Of a stretch of 64,000 nucleotides of DNA, positions 35,750 to 44,197 are shown in pieces (position 1 is the first letter of the stretch; the number at the start of each line of letters is the position of its first letter). The DNA lies in assembly GCA_035496575.1 (NCBI GenBank), contig DATJEN010000143.1, forward strand, positions 36,644 through 100,643. Direction: 5' to 3'. The position numbers were made by a program, and so were the translations under genes. This DNA is from PALSA-1355 sp035496575. GTDB taxonomy: Bacteria > Planctomycetota > Planctomycetia > Pirellulales > PALSA-1355. The notes under the pieces were generated by a model, which saw only the letters and a list, made by a program, of their open reading frames with translations, made no database searches and was not told the origin of the DNA.

Positions 35750-37140
35750 GTGACTATTCCTTCGCGATAGCACCAGGGCAACTCGGAGGGAATTCCGCGA
35801 ACCACGGGCAACACGGGGACGCTCTGCGCACGGTCCTCTTCACCCGCACCGAACGGCAATTGAAACATGGCGCACAGTGTCACCAGGGCAATGAACGACG
35901 GTTGGAGCAGGTCGGACTCGGTGAACGCGTTGACTGCGGCAAAGGTGACGAGCGCCAGCAGCAAGCCGTAGCCGGGATCCAGCGTGCGGCGATAACGGGC
36001 GGCGAAGCGGCCGATTGCCAAGCTGAGCGTAACCGCGAGCATCCCAACCCCGATGAGCCCCGCGGCGATCACCGCGTCCACATAGGTTGAGTGTGCGTCG
36101 GGGATGGGCCAGTAAAAGATCTTCGAAAAATCCTCGGTTCGTTCCGGATCCCAGAACGCCCCGTAGCCATAGCCGGCCCAGGGTCGTTCCGTGGCGAAAT
36201 CTAAAAGCTCGGTCCACAGAGGCAAGCGGCCGGTGAGCGACTCGGACTCGTCGGTGCGACCCATAAGTGCGGCTTGAACCACAGTTTGTTCAACGCTGGT
36301 GCCGGAGAGCTCGATGGCAACCGCAGCGGCGCAGGCCGCCATGCCAGCCGCCAGAGCCCAGGGAAGCGCTCGCCGGCCAGGCACGATCAACCACGACAGA
36401 AGAAGAGCCGCCAACAACGCCACCAGCGCCGTACGCGACCTGGTGAGTAGCAGCCCGCACGCCCCAGCGCCGATTGCGACACCCAACAGCAGGCGATGCG
36501 CCGAGCCGCTGCGCAAAAGCGCCAGTGCCGCCAAACACAAGAAACTACAACTAACCGCCAAGTTGTTAGGATGCACCATGCCCGCAAAACGGTAACCTTC
36601 GGACCAGGGGCGGAAGTGCCCGGTCGCCAGCTCGATCGCGAACGCAAAAGCCAGGTAGGTCGCCGTGAGGGCAACGAGGGCGCGGGCGAAAGCCAGCGCC
36701 GCGAGCTGACGGGCCAGTCCGAGTGCGGCCAGAAATACGCACAAAAGAGTCGTGATGCGCCGTGCCGTCAGATCCGATTCGACCGACCAGAAAAGACTCG
36801 CCGTGTACCAGGCGAAGAGCCCGCCGCAGGCCAATAGGACAGGGTCGCGCCAATTGAGAGGACGGCCGCGGCCTTGCAGGCACAAGCAGCCGCCCAACAC
36901 CCCCAGCGCCAGAAAAGCGACGCGCCTTACGGAGCTGCCCTGCTCGATCGATTCGGCCCGCTCGTCCATCGCGTAGATCGCATCATCCGAGAACTCGGCC
37001 TCCAAGAACCGCGGATCCTGGTCGATCGCGAAAAACGCAATCCCCAAGAGGATGACCGGCAGCCACGTGCGCAATTGCCACTCGTCGGCTCCGTGTGGGC
37101 GGTTGTAGCTGTCAATCGAAAGGTGGTTCGAGTAGTTCAT
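35746..37140 (-). CDS. O-antigen ligase/polymerase (Wzy-like) membrane protein
   Basis: The 464-residue protein has about 11-12 hydrophobic helices and a large exported loop near residues 290-350 containing LTGRLPLWTELLDFATERPW and DAHSTYVDAVIAAGLIG, the pattern of the Wzy_C/O-antigen ligase family. It should polymerise the polysaccharide repeat units on the outer face of the inner membrane. It starts only 4 bases after the flippase gene ends and overlaps the GT2 gene, so the three are cotranscribed. Confidence 0.88.
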   Translation of the reverse strand: MNYSNHLSIDSYNRPHGADEWQLRTWLPVILLGIAFFAIDQDPRFLEAEFSDDAIYAMDERAESIEQGSSVRRVAFLALGVLGGCLCLQGRGRPLNWRDPVLLACGGLFAWYTASLFWSVESDLTARRITTLLCVFLAALGLARQLAALAFARALVALTATYLAFAFAIELATGHFRPWSEGYRFAGMVHPNNLAVSCSFLCLAALALLRSGSAHRLLLGVAIGAGACGLLLTRSRTALVALLAALLLSWLIVPGRRALPWALAAGMAACAAAVAIELSGTSVEQTVVQAALMGRTDESESLTGRLPLWTELLDFATERPWAGYGYGAFWDPERTEDFSKIFYWPIPDAHSTYVDAVIAAGLIGVGMLAVTLSLAIGRFAARYRRTLDPGYGLLLALVTFAAVNAFTESDLLQPSFIALVTLCAMFQLPFGAGEEDRAQSVPVLPVVRGIPSELPWCYREGIVT

Positions 37141-37144
37141 AGGC

Positions 37145-38533
37145 TCAAGCGGAAAGGCTGTGCGAATTCAACTGAATTTGTTCGTCCGAATGCAAAACGA
37201 GCGTCTCCCGGGCGGACTCAAACACTCGCACGAGCGTCGCCGTGCGCACGACCGCCGCCGTCGATGTCCCCGCCAGTGATGCCAGCGCGGCGCCCAGGGC
37301 GCCATACGAGGGGACCAGGAACGCAGCAGCCACGACCGTTACAATGAGACCGCAGAAATCCGCTACAAAATTCGCGCGCGGCTGCTCGAGCGCCCACAGT
37401 CCATTGCCGGCGACCATTCCCATCGCGGTCATCAGGGCACTGAGGCCAAGACAGACCAGAATGGCGCCGGAGTCACGGAACAGTTCCCCGTACAGAAACA
37501 CAGCCAGGGAACCGCCCGCCACGAGCAGCACGAGCGAAAAAGTGCCCAACAAGAGGGCTAAGAACGAGGCCGCGAGTACGAGCACTCGGCGCAGCTCTTG
37601 GGTGCCACCGAGGACGAAAGCTTGTGCTGCGCGCGGGGTCAGCACGCGATCGACGCCCCCTTGCAGCACATTGGAAAGTCCCACCAGCGTGGCGCACGCG
37701 CCGAACATTCCCACGGCCGCCGGGCCGGCGGCCAGACCGAGAATCCAGGGCATGATGTACGGGGTCGTATTGCCGACCAGGTAACTGCGCAGGGCCCACT
37801 TTCCAAACGACCAATTGTGCTTCCAGTCGGCAAAAAATCGCTGCCGCGATAGCCGCGCGTTGGGCGGGTCGAACACAAACCAGCTCAACGCAGCCAACGC
37901 ACACGCCCCGCCCATGACGCCGTAAATAGTGAAGATCGAAAGGCCGCCGTAGCGGGCCAAAAGCAGCAGACCGCTGCATTGCGCGGCAGCGACGACGAGA
38001 TCGACGCCGATCGCCGATACGATGTGCAAGTTGGCCAGCGCGAAACGACGGATTCCCTCGCGCAGCAGGAGCAAAGGCCCCGCTCCCGCCAGTGCCCACA
38101 GGCCTGGCACGATCAGCCCGCCGCCGGCCAGGGACAAGAGGGCGATCGTGCCCAACAGGACGATCAATCCCACAGTGGTCAACGCCACGTGGTGCAAGAA
38201 GGCGCTGCCGGCGTACTCGGTCAGGTCGTGTCCGCTGCGTCGCTTGGAGTAGATCGTATAGGGAGCGGCAACCAGATGCTCCTGAATCCCGGTGGCGACG
38301 ATGATGATGCTCAGAATCAGGTAGTACAGACCGACCTGGTCAGGCGAGATCGTGCGATTGATGATGATGGCGGTGACGAGGCTCGTGCCACTCACTACTG
38401 CCTGATCGAAAATCGACAGCAGTCCGTCCCAGGCCAACGGAAAGCGCCGGCCCAATTCGAGCAACCGTCCCCTCACCAATGCGCCCGCAACCGCGCCACG
38501 CACATCGGGGATTTCAATAAGGTCGGATTTCAT
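37145..38533 (-). CDS. Polysaccharide flippase (Wzx-like, MOP superfamily)
   Basis: The 462-residue protein has about 12-14 membrane helices typical of oligosaccharide flippases, for example GLYYLILSIIIVATGIQEHL near the N-terminus, GLAAGPAAVGMFGACATLVG in the middle and GALGAALASLAGTSTAAVV at the C-terminus. It should move lipid-linked repeats across the inner membrane. The frame is open to 38746, but the first 71 residues are low-quality and the ATG at 38533 (MKSDLIEIPD) is a natural start just after the deacetylase gene. Confidence 0.85.
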   Translation of the reverse strand: MKSDLIEIPDVRGAVAGALVRGRLLELGRRFPLAWDGLLSIFDQAVVSGTSLVTAIIINRTISPDQVGLYYLILSIIIVATGIQEHLVAAPYTIYSKRRSGHDLTEYAGSAFLHHVALTTVGLIVLLGTIALLSLAGGGLIVPGLWALAGAGPLLLLREGIRRFALANLHIVSAIGVDLVVAAAQCSGLLLLARYGGLSIFTIYGVMGGACALAALSWFVFDPPNARLSRQRFFADWKHNWSFGKWALRSYLVGNTTPYIMPWILGLAAGPAAVGMFGACATLVGLSNVLQGGVDRVLTPRAAQAFVLGGTQELRRVLVLAASFLALLLGTFSLVLLVAGGSLAVFLYGELFRDSGAILVCLGLSALMTAMGMVAGNGLWALEQPRANFVADFCGLIVTVVAAAFLVPSYGALGAALASLAGTSTAAVVRTATLVRVFESARETLVLHSDEQIQLNSHSLSA

Positions 38534-38571
38534 ATGTGATTCCGAGTTCGAATTGCGAACAGTCGACTCGG

Positions 38572-39540
38572 TTAGAGACAAGACAATTGAGACTGTCGGG
38601 TCGCGTGTCGTTTCGGCAATCGCATGAACCGCTTGATGGGACGGGTGAGGACTTGCCGCGCCTTGACGGCGGTCGTGTACCAGCCGGTAAGCATCGACGC
38701 TAGGACCTCGGGTGTGTCGTCCGCGTCGACTTGAAAGCGTCCCCACTGGAATGGATCATCCTCGATCATGGCGCGCTGCGGACGCGTGGAGAACGAGCAG
38801 GCCACGCCGGCTCGCCGGGCCGATTCAATCAACGGGGGCGTGATCTCACCGAAGGGAAAGGCGAACGCGGGGTGTGCAATCCCGAAGCGGTCGCGCAACA
38901 CGTCGAGACATTGCTTTAAGTCGCGCTCGAACTGTTCGCGTCGCCCGGCGAACCGCTCATGGGTATGGGTATGCGCGCCCAGATCGACCAGCCCCTCGGC
39001 CAGGATGGCGCGGCATTCGTCGGTCGAGAGCGGCCGCCAGCACTCGGCAGGTACGCGCGGTGAACCTGCCGCCGACCAATCGTCGAACGGAAACGGGGTG
39101 TCGCCGTCCAGGTACTTGGTGGCCACAAAAATCGTGGCGGGAATGTTCAGCTCTCGCAGGACGGGGTATGCGCCCGAGTAATTGTTCTGATATCCGTCAT
39201 CGAAGGTGACGGCAAAAACGTGCGAGGGCACCCGCTGTGAATTACGATGAGCGGCCACCAGCCTCGAGAGGGACCACGCCTGGAAGCCGCGCTCGAGCAG
39301 CCCGGCCAATTGGACCCGCAACCGGTCGGGAGTCACGTTCCACGTGGGAACATCGACGCCCGGCACGTGGTCGCAAACGCGATGGTACATCAGGATGCCG
39401 AACTTCTCATCCGGCCGCGCGCCAAACATGGCGTGCAACCTGGCGGCCAGCCGGCCGGTGCTTCGCGTGCTCATACGCCGCAAGCCGTCCAGGGGAGCGT
39501 ACTGGCGCGCCGTCCGAAATATGCCACGGTTGTCGTCCAT
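38572..39540 (-). CDS. Polysaccharide deacetylase (NodB/CE4 family)
   Basis: The 322-residue protein carries the CE4 homology region: FGILMYHRVCDH, FAVTFDDGYQNNY with the catalytic Asp pair, DLGAHTHTHERFA with the metal-binding His pair, and FAFPFGEITPPLIESARRAG. It removes N-acetyl groups from amino sugars. No signal peptide is evident. The start ATG at 39540 follows GGGGAAA. It lies between the initiating sugar transferase and the flippase and probably modifies the polysaccharide. Confidence 0.9.
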   Translation of the reverse strand: MDDNRGIFRTARQYAPLDGLRRMSTRSTGRLAARLHAMFGARPDEKFGILMYHRVCDHVPGVDVPTWNVTPDRLRVQLAGLLERGFQAWSLSRLVAAHRNSQRVPSHVFAVTFDDGYQNNYSGAYPVLRELNIPATIFVATKYLDGDTPFPFDDWSAAGSPRVPAECWRPLSTDECRAILAEGLVDLGAHTHTHERFAGRREQFERDLKQCLDVLRDRFGIAHPAFAFPFGEITPPLIESARRAGVACSFSTRPQRAMIEDDPFQWGRFQVDADDTPEVLASMLTGWYTTAVKARQVLTRPIKRFMRLPKRHATRQSQLSCL

Positions 39541-39574
39541 AGATGTTTCCCCGCGCTGCGCACAGCCGCGATGT

Positions 39575-40642
39575 TCAACAGGCGCCGCGGCGAAGCAACA
39601 CGGCCGGCATGGTCTGGGCAATCAACTTGACGTCGTTGATCAGCGAGCGCGACCGGATGTATTCAATATCCATGCGGATCCAGTCGCAGAACGAGACGGC
39701 CGAACGGCCGCGCACTTGCCAGATGCACGTCAATCCGGAGGTGACGTCGAGGCGGCGGAGCTGCCATTGTTCGCAGCGGTCGGACTCGTCGCACGGCAAG
39801 GGCCGCGGACCCACCACAGACATGTCTCCGAGCAATACATTGACGAGCTGCGGCAGTTCGTCAATGCTCGTTTTCCGCAGGAATCGACCCAACGCCGTCA
39901 CGCGTGGATCTTTTGCGAGCTTGAACGCGGGGCCGTCCTGCTCGCTGAATCTCAAAAGCGCCGTCTTGCGCTGTTCGGCATTGGCGGCCATGGTGCGGAA
40001 CTTATACATCATGAATTTGCGCCCGCCGATCGTGTGCCGACGCTGCTTAAAGATGACGGGGCCAGGCGAAGTGAGCTTGATCGCCACGGCGACGGCCAGC
40101 AACAAAGGAGCGGCCAATACCAGGGCCACACTCGCGCCGATCACGTCGATGGCACGTTTCCAGGCGGGCATCGGGCGAACGAACAATGTGTGCATGGGCC
40201 GAGAAATGCGGTCTTCCTCGGGCTGCTCCGCTTCTTCACCAACCAATACTTCTTCCGGCTGCTCGTCGCTGGGATACGCGAACACCTCGCATTTTGGCCG
40301 GGGCAGCTCGTGCGGCATCAGCTCACACAGGTCATCTGCCAATTTCCAAGCGCCGGCCACTGGCGTCTCGGGAAGGATGACGCCAATCGCGCGGGCGCTC
40401 CAGATTCCGGCGTCATCCGTGATCCGCAGCCGATCCCGCAGCGTGCGCGCAATCGCCGTCAGGTTGGAATCGCTCAGGCGCGCGGAGAACGTGAGTGTCA
40501 GCAGCGAAAAACTAGCGTTCCCACGGTCACAGCGCATGCGTTCACGTTCGAGCAAGGCCTGCAGGCGCTCGGCCGATTGCAGAAAATCACTTGCACACTT
40601 CAACTGCGGCCTGCGCCAGCTATCGAGCATTCTTCGAATCAT
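39575..40642 (-). CDS. Initiating sugar phosphotransferase with degenerate GGDEF-like N-terminus
   Basis: The 355-residue protein has a C-terminal bacterial sugar transferase domain (WbaP/WcaJ core): a hydrophobic helix IDVIGASVALVLAAPLLLAV, then SPGPVIFKQRRHTIGGRKF, YKFRTM, RFLRKTSIDELPQLVNVLLG, DMSVVGPRP and SGLTCIWQVRGRS. It transfers the first sugar phosphate to undecaprenyl phosphate. It lacks the usual four-helix N-terminus. Instead, residues about 20-125 (ASFSLLTLTF through AIARTLRDRL to ARAIGVILPETPVAGAWKLA) resemble a GGDEF domain whose active-site loop is lost. A regulatory role is possible. Confidence 0.85.
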   Translation of the reverse strand: MIRRMLDSWRRPQLKCASDFLQSAERLQALLERERMRCDRGNASFSLLTLTFSARLSDSNLTAIARTLRDRLRITDDAGIWSARAIGVILPETPVAGAWKLADDLCELMPHELPRPKCEVFAYPSDEQPEEVLVGEEAEQPEEDRISRPMHTLFVRPMPAWKRAIDVIGASVALVLAAPLLLAVAVAIKLTSPGPVIFKQRRHTIGGRKFMMYKFRTMAANAEQRKTALLRFSEQDGPAFKLAKDPRVTALGRFLRKTSIDELPQLVNVLLGDMSVVGPRPLPCDESDRCEQWQLRRLDVTSGLTCIWQVRGRSAVSFCDWIRMDIEYIRSRSLINDVKLIAQTMPAVLLRRGAC

Positions 40643-40766
40643 GCTAGTTTGTTCGTTCTCGGTCTGGATGGGGTACGAGAATGTCTAGCCGGTTGCAAAT
40701 TTGCCCCAGGTCTGTGCCTCACGTGCCGGTCGACACCGAGTTCTAAAGCGCGAGCTACCGCCGCCC

Positions 40767-41441
40767 TTAGAGCCTCGATGCGAGCCAACCGGGTAAGTGT
40801 TGCGGACGTTTGTTGAGGATGGCTCCCAGAACATTCGCTTGCGCATGAACCAAGTGCTCTCGTGCCTGGGCTGCCGCCTGCGCGTGTGTCCGCTCTGCTT
40901 CCATGACGAGCACAACTCCGTGGAGCAGGCCCGCCGTGGCGATGCAGAACTCGGAGTTCGCGGTCGGCAGGTCGACCACGATGAAGCTGAAGTCGGATTC
41001 CAACGTACTTAGAAGATCACGCAGATCGTCGCGATTGAGCTGGCCGATCGCATCGTTGCGCCGGCTGTCGACCACCAGCCGCGACAGGTTGCCAATCGAC
41101 GTGAGCTCAACCTGTTCCGCTAAGGGCAACAAGCCGTCCGGCGATTGCGACAAGCGACCCGCGACCGACCAAGACCATCCGACCGCCGCCCGACTCAAGT
41201 CGAAAAGCAACACCGGTTGGTCGCCGGCCTGCGCTGCCGCAGTCGCCAGCTGCTGGGCCACCGTACTTACGCCGGCGCCCGGGCTGCAGCTTGTAATCCC
41301 CACGATCCGCGCGCCCTCGGGCGCCGCGCCGGCCGGGCTGCGCAGCCAATGGGCCATGGCGTAGTACTGTGCGGCGACGGGAACGATACGGCCGGCGCGC
41401 GCCGCCGAGGTACGGATTTGTTCTTCAGTTAACGTAATCAT
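40767..41441 (-). CDS. CpsD/CapB-like ATPase with a degenerate P-loop
   Basis: The 224-residue protein has the MinD-like fold of bacterial tyrosine kinases that accompany Wzz/GumC proteins: ARIVGITSCSPGAGVSTVAQ at 45-64 in the Walker A position and FIVVDLPTANSEF in the Walker B position. The Walker A lysine is replaced by Val58, and the C-terminus lacks a Tyr cluster, so kinase activity is doubtful. It starts 11 bases after the GumC-like gene ends, as expected for the split Wzc system. Confidence 0.82.
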   Translation of the reverse strand: MITLTEEQIRTSAARAGRIVPVAAQYYAMAHWLRSPAGAAPEGARIVGITSCSPGAGVSTVAQQLATAAAQAGDQPVLLFDLSRAAVGWSWSVAGRLSQSPDGLLPLAEQVELTSIGNLSRLVVDSRRNDAIGQLNRDDLRDLLSTLESDFSFIVVDLPTANSEFCIATAGLLHGVVLVMEAERTHAQAAAQAREHLVHAQANVLGAILNKRPQHLPGWLASRL

Positions 41442-41452
41442 CCCGATGGCCC

Positions 41453-43012
41453 TTAGTTGTGCAGTAATTCCTGACGAGCCCCGCGCGGAACGGAAAACAA
41501 CACGGGAACACCCAGCTCGTGCTCAACCTGCTCGGGCGTCTTCAATGATGGATCAAAGAATTCGGCCAAGAACGCCACGCAAACGGCACCAAGTAATGCG
41601 AACAGCACGCCACCGGCCAACACGATGCGCGTCATCGGGCTGGCAGGCTGGCCTACCAGCGAAGCCGGCTGCACCACGTTCACGTTCGAAATGCGGCCCA
41701 CTTCCAGAGCCTGGTCGATGCGAGCTTGCTCGCGGTTGTTCGCATAGTCGCGATAGTTGGCCTCGAGCAGCTCCACCTTGCGGTTGAGTTGCGCAATGTG
41801 ATATTCGTTGTCGTTCATGCCGCGAATGCGATGCTCGATCGCCGCGCGTTGAGCCTGCAACGACTTGGCCTCGGCCCGATAAGCGGCTGCCTCGGCCTTG
41901 GCGCTCAGCAAGTCGTTGTGAACGCCCTGGTGGACGGGGCTCAGCCTTCGTGTCTGTTGATTGTGGCGCGGCTCTTGCCCCGCGAGGATCTTTTCCATTT
42001 CAGCCACTTGCCGCCTCAAGACGATCACGTGAGGATGCTCGGCAGTGCCCCGCGAGCTGGCTTCTTTCTCCTGGATTTGCAGCTTGTACAGCTCGTTCCG
42101 CATGGCATCCGCCGCGGCGCTCGGCACGTCCGTGTCCTCGGCGACCAACTGGGGAGGCAGCTCCTTAAGCGCGTCGCTCAAAGCCGCGATCTTCGCTTCC
42201 GAAGACGCCAAAGCTCGTTCGTTCGCCAGTACCGCAAGCTCAAGCGCATTGGCCTGGGATTGCACGTTTTCCTGCTGGCCGTTGATCGAAACCAACATCG
42301 TCTTGTTCTTCGCGTCGCGGAGTTCCTGGGTTGCCGTTTCCAGCTGCTGGCGAAGCAAATTCGACTGTTCCACGAAAAAGTCAAACGATCCCGACGTACG
42401 GTTGGCCTTCGCATGTCGCACCATGTACGCATCGAGGTAAGCCTGCAGCAGTTGCTGGGCTTTCTCGGGCCGCTTGGCGGTGCATTTGATGAAGATCACG
42501 TTCGACTTACGCGGCGATGTAACCGTCAACGACTTCTCAAACTTGTTGACAGCCCGCTCTCGATCGGTGATCCCGCCATTAAGCCACGTGCGTGCGATCG
42601 CCAACGGCGCCGTCACGGTGTCGAACCAGGTGGGCTCCTGGCCGGCGTTATTGTTGAGCACCAGATCGGCGCCCAGACGATCGACTACGTCTTCATACAG
42701 CGCGCGGCTACGCAGAATCTCCAGCTCGGAATTAATTTCGTGCTCGCGCGAACCCTCGATGTCGACGTTCTGGCTCAAGTTGGCGGTCGGATCGAGCGAA
42801 ACGCTTTCTTTTCCCATGCGGACAAACAAGCGCGCGTCGGAGATGTAAGTGCGCGGCCACGCGATCAGGCCCACGACCACCAGCGCACAAGTGCCGAGGA
42901 AGAATGCGGCCATCTTGCCCTTATGCCGGAACAGCACGCGACAGATGTCGCGAACGCTTGAATTCGGTCGATGGGGGGGCTGATTTCCGTTGGAAGGGGT
43001 GCGTGTGACCAT
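41453..43012 (-). CDS. GumC/Wzz-like polysaccharide copolymerase
   Basis: The 519-residue protein has two membrane helices (KMAAFFLGTCALVVVGLIAW and RIVLAGGVLFALLGAVCVAF) around a long coiled-coil region (residues about 180-430), with the Wzz motif SDARLFVRMGKESV after the first helix and PASPMTRIV before the second. It should set chain length and link the inner-membrane complex to the export protein. GAGGTG precedes the ATG. It is the probable first gene of the downstream minus-strand operon. An inverted repeat (43077-43100) lies 65 bases upstream. Confidence 0.92.
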   Translation of the reverse strand: MVTRTPSNGNQPPHRPNSSVRDICRVLFRHKGKMAAFFLGTCALVVVGLIAWPRTYISDARLFVRMGKESVSLDPTANLSQNVDIEGSREHEINSELEILRSRALYEDVVDRLGADLVLNNNAGQEPTWFDTVTAPLAIARTWLNGGITDRERAVNKFEKSLTVTSPRKSNVIFIKCTAKRPEKAQQLLQAYLDAYMVRHAKANRTSGSFDFFVEQSNLLRQQLETATQELRDAKNKTMLVSINGQQENVQSQANALELAVLANERALASSEAKIAALSDALKELPPQLVAEDTDVPSAAADAMRNELYKLQIQEKEASSRGTAEHPHVIVLRRQVAEMEKILAGQEPRHNQQTRRLSPVHQGVHNDLLSAKAEAAAYRAEAKSLQAQRAAIEHRIRGMNDNEYHIAQLNRKVELLEANYRDYANNREQARIDQALEVGRISNVNVVQPASLVGQPASPMTRIVLAGGVLFALLGAVCVAFLAEFFDPSLKTPEQVEHELGVPVLFSVPRGARQELLHN

Positions 43013-43076
43013 GCTTCACCTCGTTGGTTGCAGGCGCGCCAAAGCTGAGTTCAGCCCATTCTAGTCGGCCTATTAA

Positions 43077-43100
43077 TCCCACTACGGACTGTATGTGGGA
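43077..43100 (-). repeat. Inverted repeat upstream of the GumC-like gene
   Basis: TCCCACTAC and GTA-T-GTGGGA can pair over nine positions with a one-base bulge and a 5-base loop. It lies 65 bases before the start codon and may be an operator or leader hairpin. Confidence 0.4.
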
Positions 43101-43152
43101 GCTGTAGGGAGGCTCAGGTGAAGAGCGTCGCTCGCACAATCCGCAAGCGCGC

Positions 43153-44022
43153 TCAACTTGGCAACTGCGGCAGATCGAACTCGCCGGAGTCCATCCAACT
43201 CGGATGCAGCACGGTCCAGAAATCGGTCGCCAAATGCTCCTCAACAAAGGCATAGGGCAGCCATCCGTAGCCGGCTTGCCCCCATTGCGCGCCCCACGAG
43301 CTGCGCACTAAAAGCGCGCCGCGCGAACCGCGCAGCCAGCGGTCGTCATATCCGGCGGCGATCACGGCTTGCCCGCCGAGGACCGAATCAAAGGTCGGCC
43401 GATAAGGAATGTCGCCGTCGAGCGTGAGCGAGCTGGGCACCGAAAATCCGAATACGGTTGGAAAACCCGCCGCCAAAAACGCGCGCACCGTTTGTAGCGT
43501 CACGTCCGGCGAAGTCCCCCGCGCGTCCAGCCGCACATAGATGAGTGAGCGGTATGGTTCCGTAAACGAGTATAAGAAAGGGTCGGTCGCCGCCTCCGCT
43601 CGCTGCTCGTCGTAAGGCCACAGCCGTTCTGGCGGCGCGCCGAACCGCACAAGTGTCTTTAATCCCGTGCGCAGATCGACGCCGGCTTGCCCGCTCGCGC
43701 CCGAGAATCGCAGCGCATTTTGGTGCAAAAAGAGGCGGGACGGCCGCAGCAGGCGGCCATGGGCGCGGCGTTCGAAGTATTCGACCAGCCCGGCGCACGC
43801 GTGGGCAACCGAGCTATTCAGGTCGTGCTGGTCCGGAACATCGACGAAGTATTCGCGCAGGTCCGCGCTCGAGGTTGCTTGCGCGGTATTCGCGCCCACC
43901 GACCGCAGCCGCTCCAACAATTGCTGGACTTCGGGCTCGCTCGGCAGATAGTCGCGAAAATCGGGCAAGCTGGGCAGCCAACCGAATCCGCGAGGCTCAA
44001 AAAGTGCCATGCTGCGACTCAC
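43153..44022 (-). CDS. Papain-fold (C1A-like) protein lacking the catalytic triad
   Basis: The 289-residue protein follows the C1 peptidase layout seen in bacterial cytoplasmic-type papain homologues: a PDFRDYLP start, FVDVPDQHDLNSSVAHACAG near residue 70, GYDDRWLRGSRGALLVRSSW and GAQWGQAGYGWLPYAFVEEH near the end. All three catalytic residues are substituted: Cys by Ser71 (in NSSVAHA instead of GSCVAFA), His by Gln218 (GGQAV instead of GGHAV) and Asn by Ser241 (RSSWG instead of RNSWG). The rest of the fold is well kept, so it is probably a binding or structural pseudoprotease. A GTG at 44022 or ATG at 44010 may be the start. Confidence 0.82.
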   Translation of the reverse strand: MSRSMALFEPRGFGWLPSLPDFRDYLPSEPEVQQLLERLRSVGANTAQATSSADLREYFVDVPDQHDLNSSVAHACAGLVEYFERRAHGRLLRPSRLFLHQNALRFSGASGQAGVDLRTGLKTLVRFGAPPERLWPYDEQRAEAATDPFLYSFTEPYRSLIYVRLDARGTSPDVTLQTVRAFLAAGFPTVFGFSVPSSLTLDGDIPYRPTFDSVLGGQAVIAAGYDDRWLRGSRGALLVRSSWGAQWGQAGYGWLPYAFVEEHLATDFWTVLHPSWMDSGEFDLPQLPS

Positions 44023-44197
44023 GAGGGACCCTGACGAGCGTGGACCCTGTGAATGCCCCTACCGCACTCTGGGCATGGAGCACGGTTCCCCCCCACCACG
44101 CGCGAAATCTGCACCGCCTCGCCCAGCATAGCGCGACTTTGACGGTACAAACAAGGTGAGCAAAGGGGGAATACTGGGGACTAGCGGACCAGGACAC

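Noticed and set aside
41453..43012. Possible fused tyrosine kinase domain in the GumC-like protein
   Set aside because: The protein ends shortly after the second membrane helix, and the ATPase is encoded separately by the next gene.
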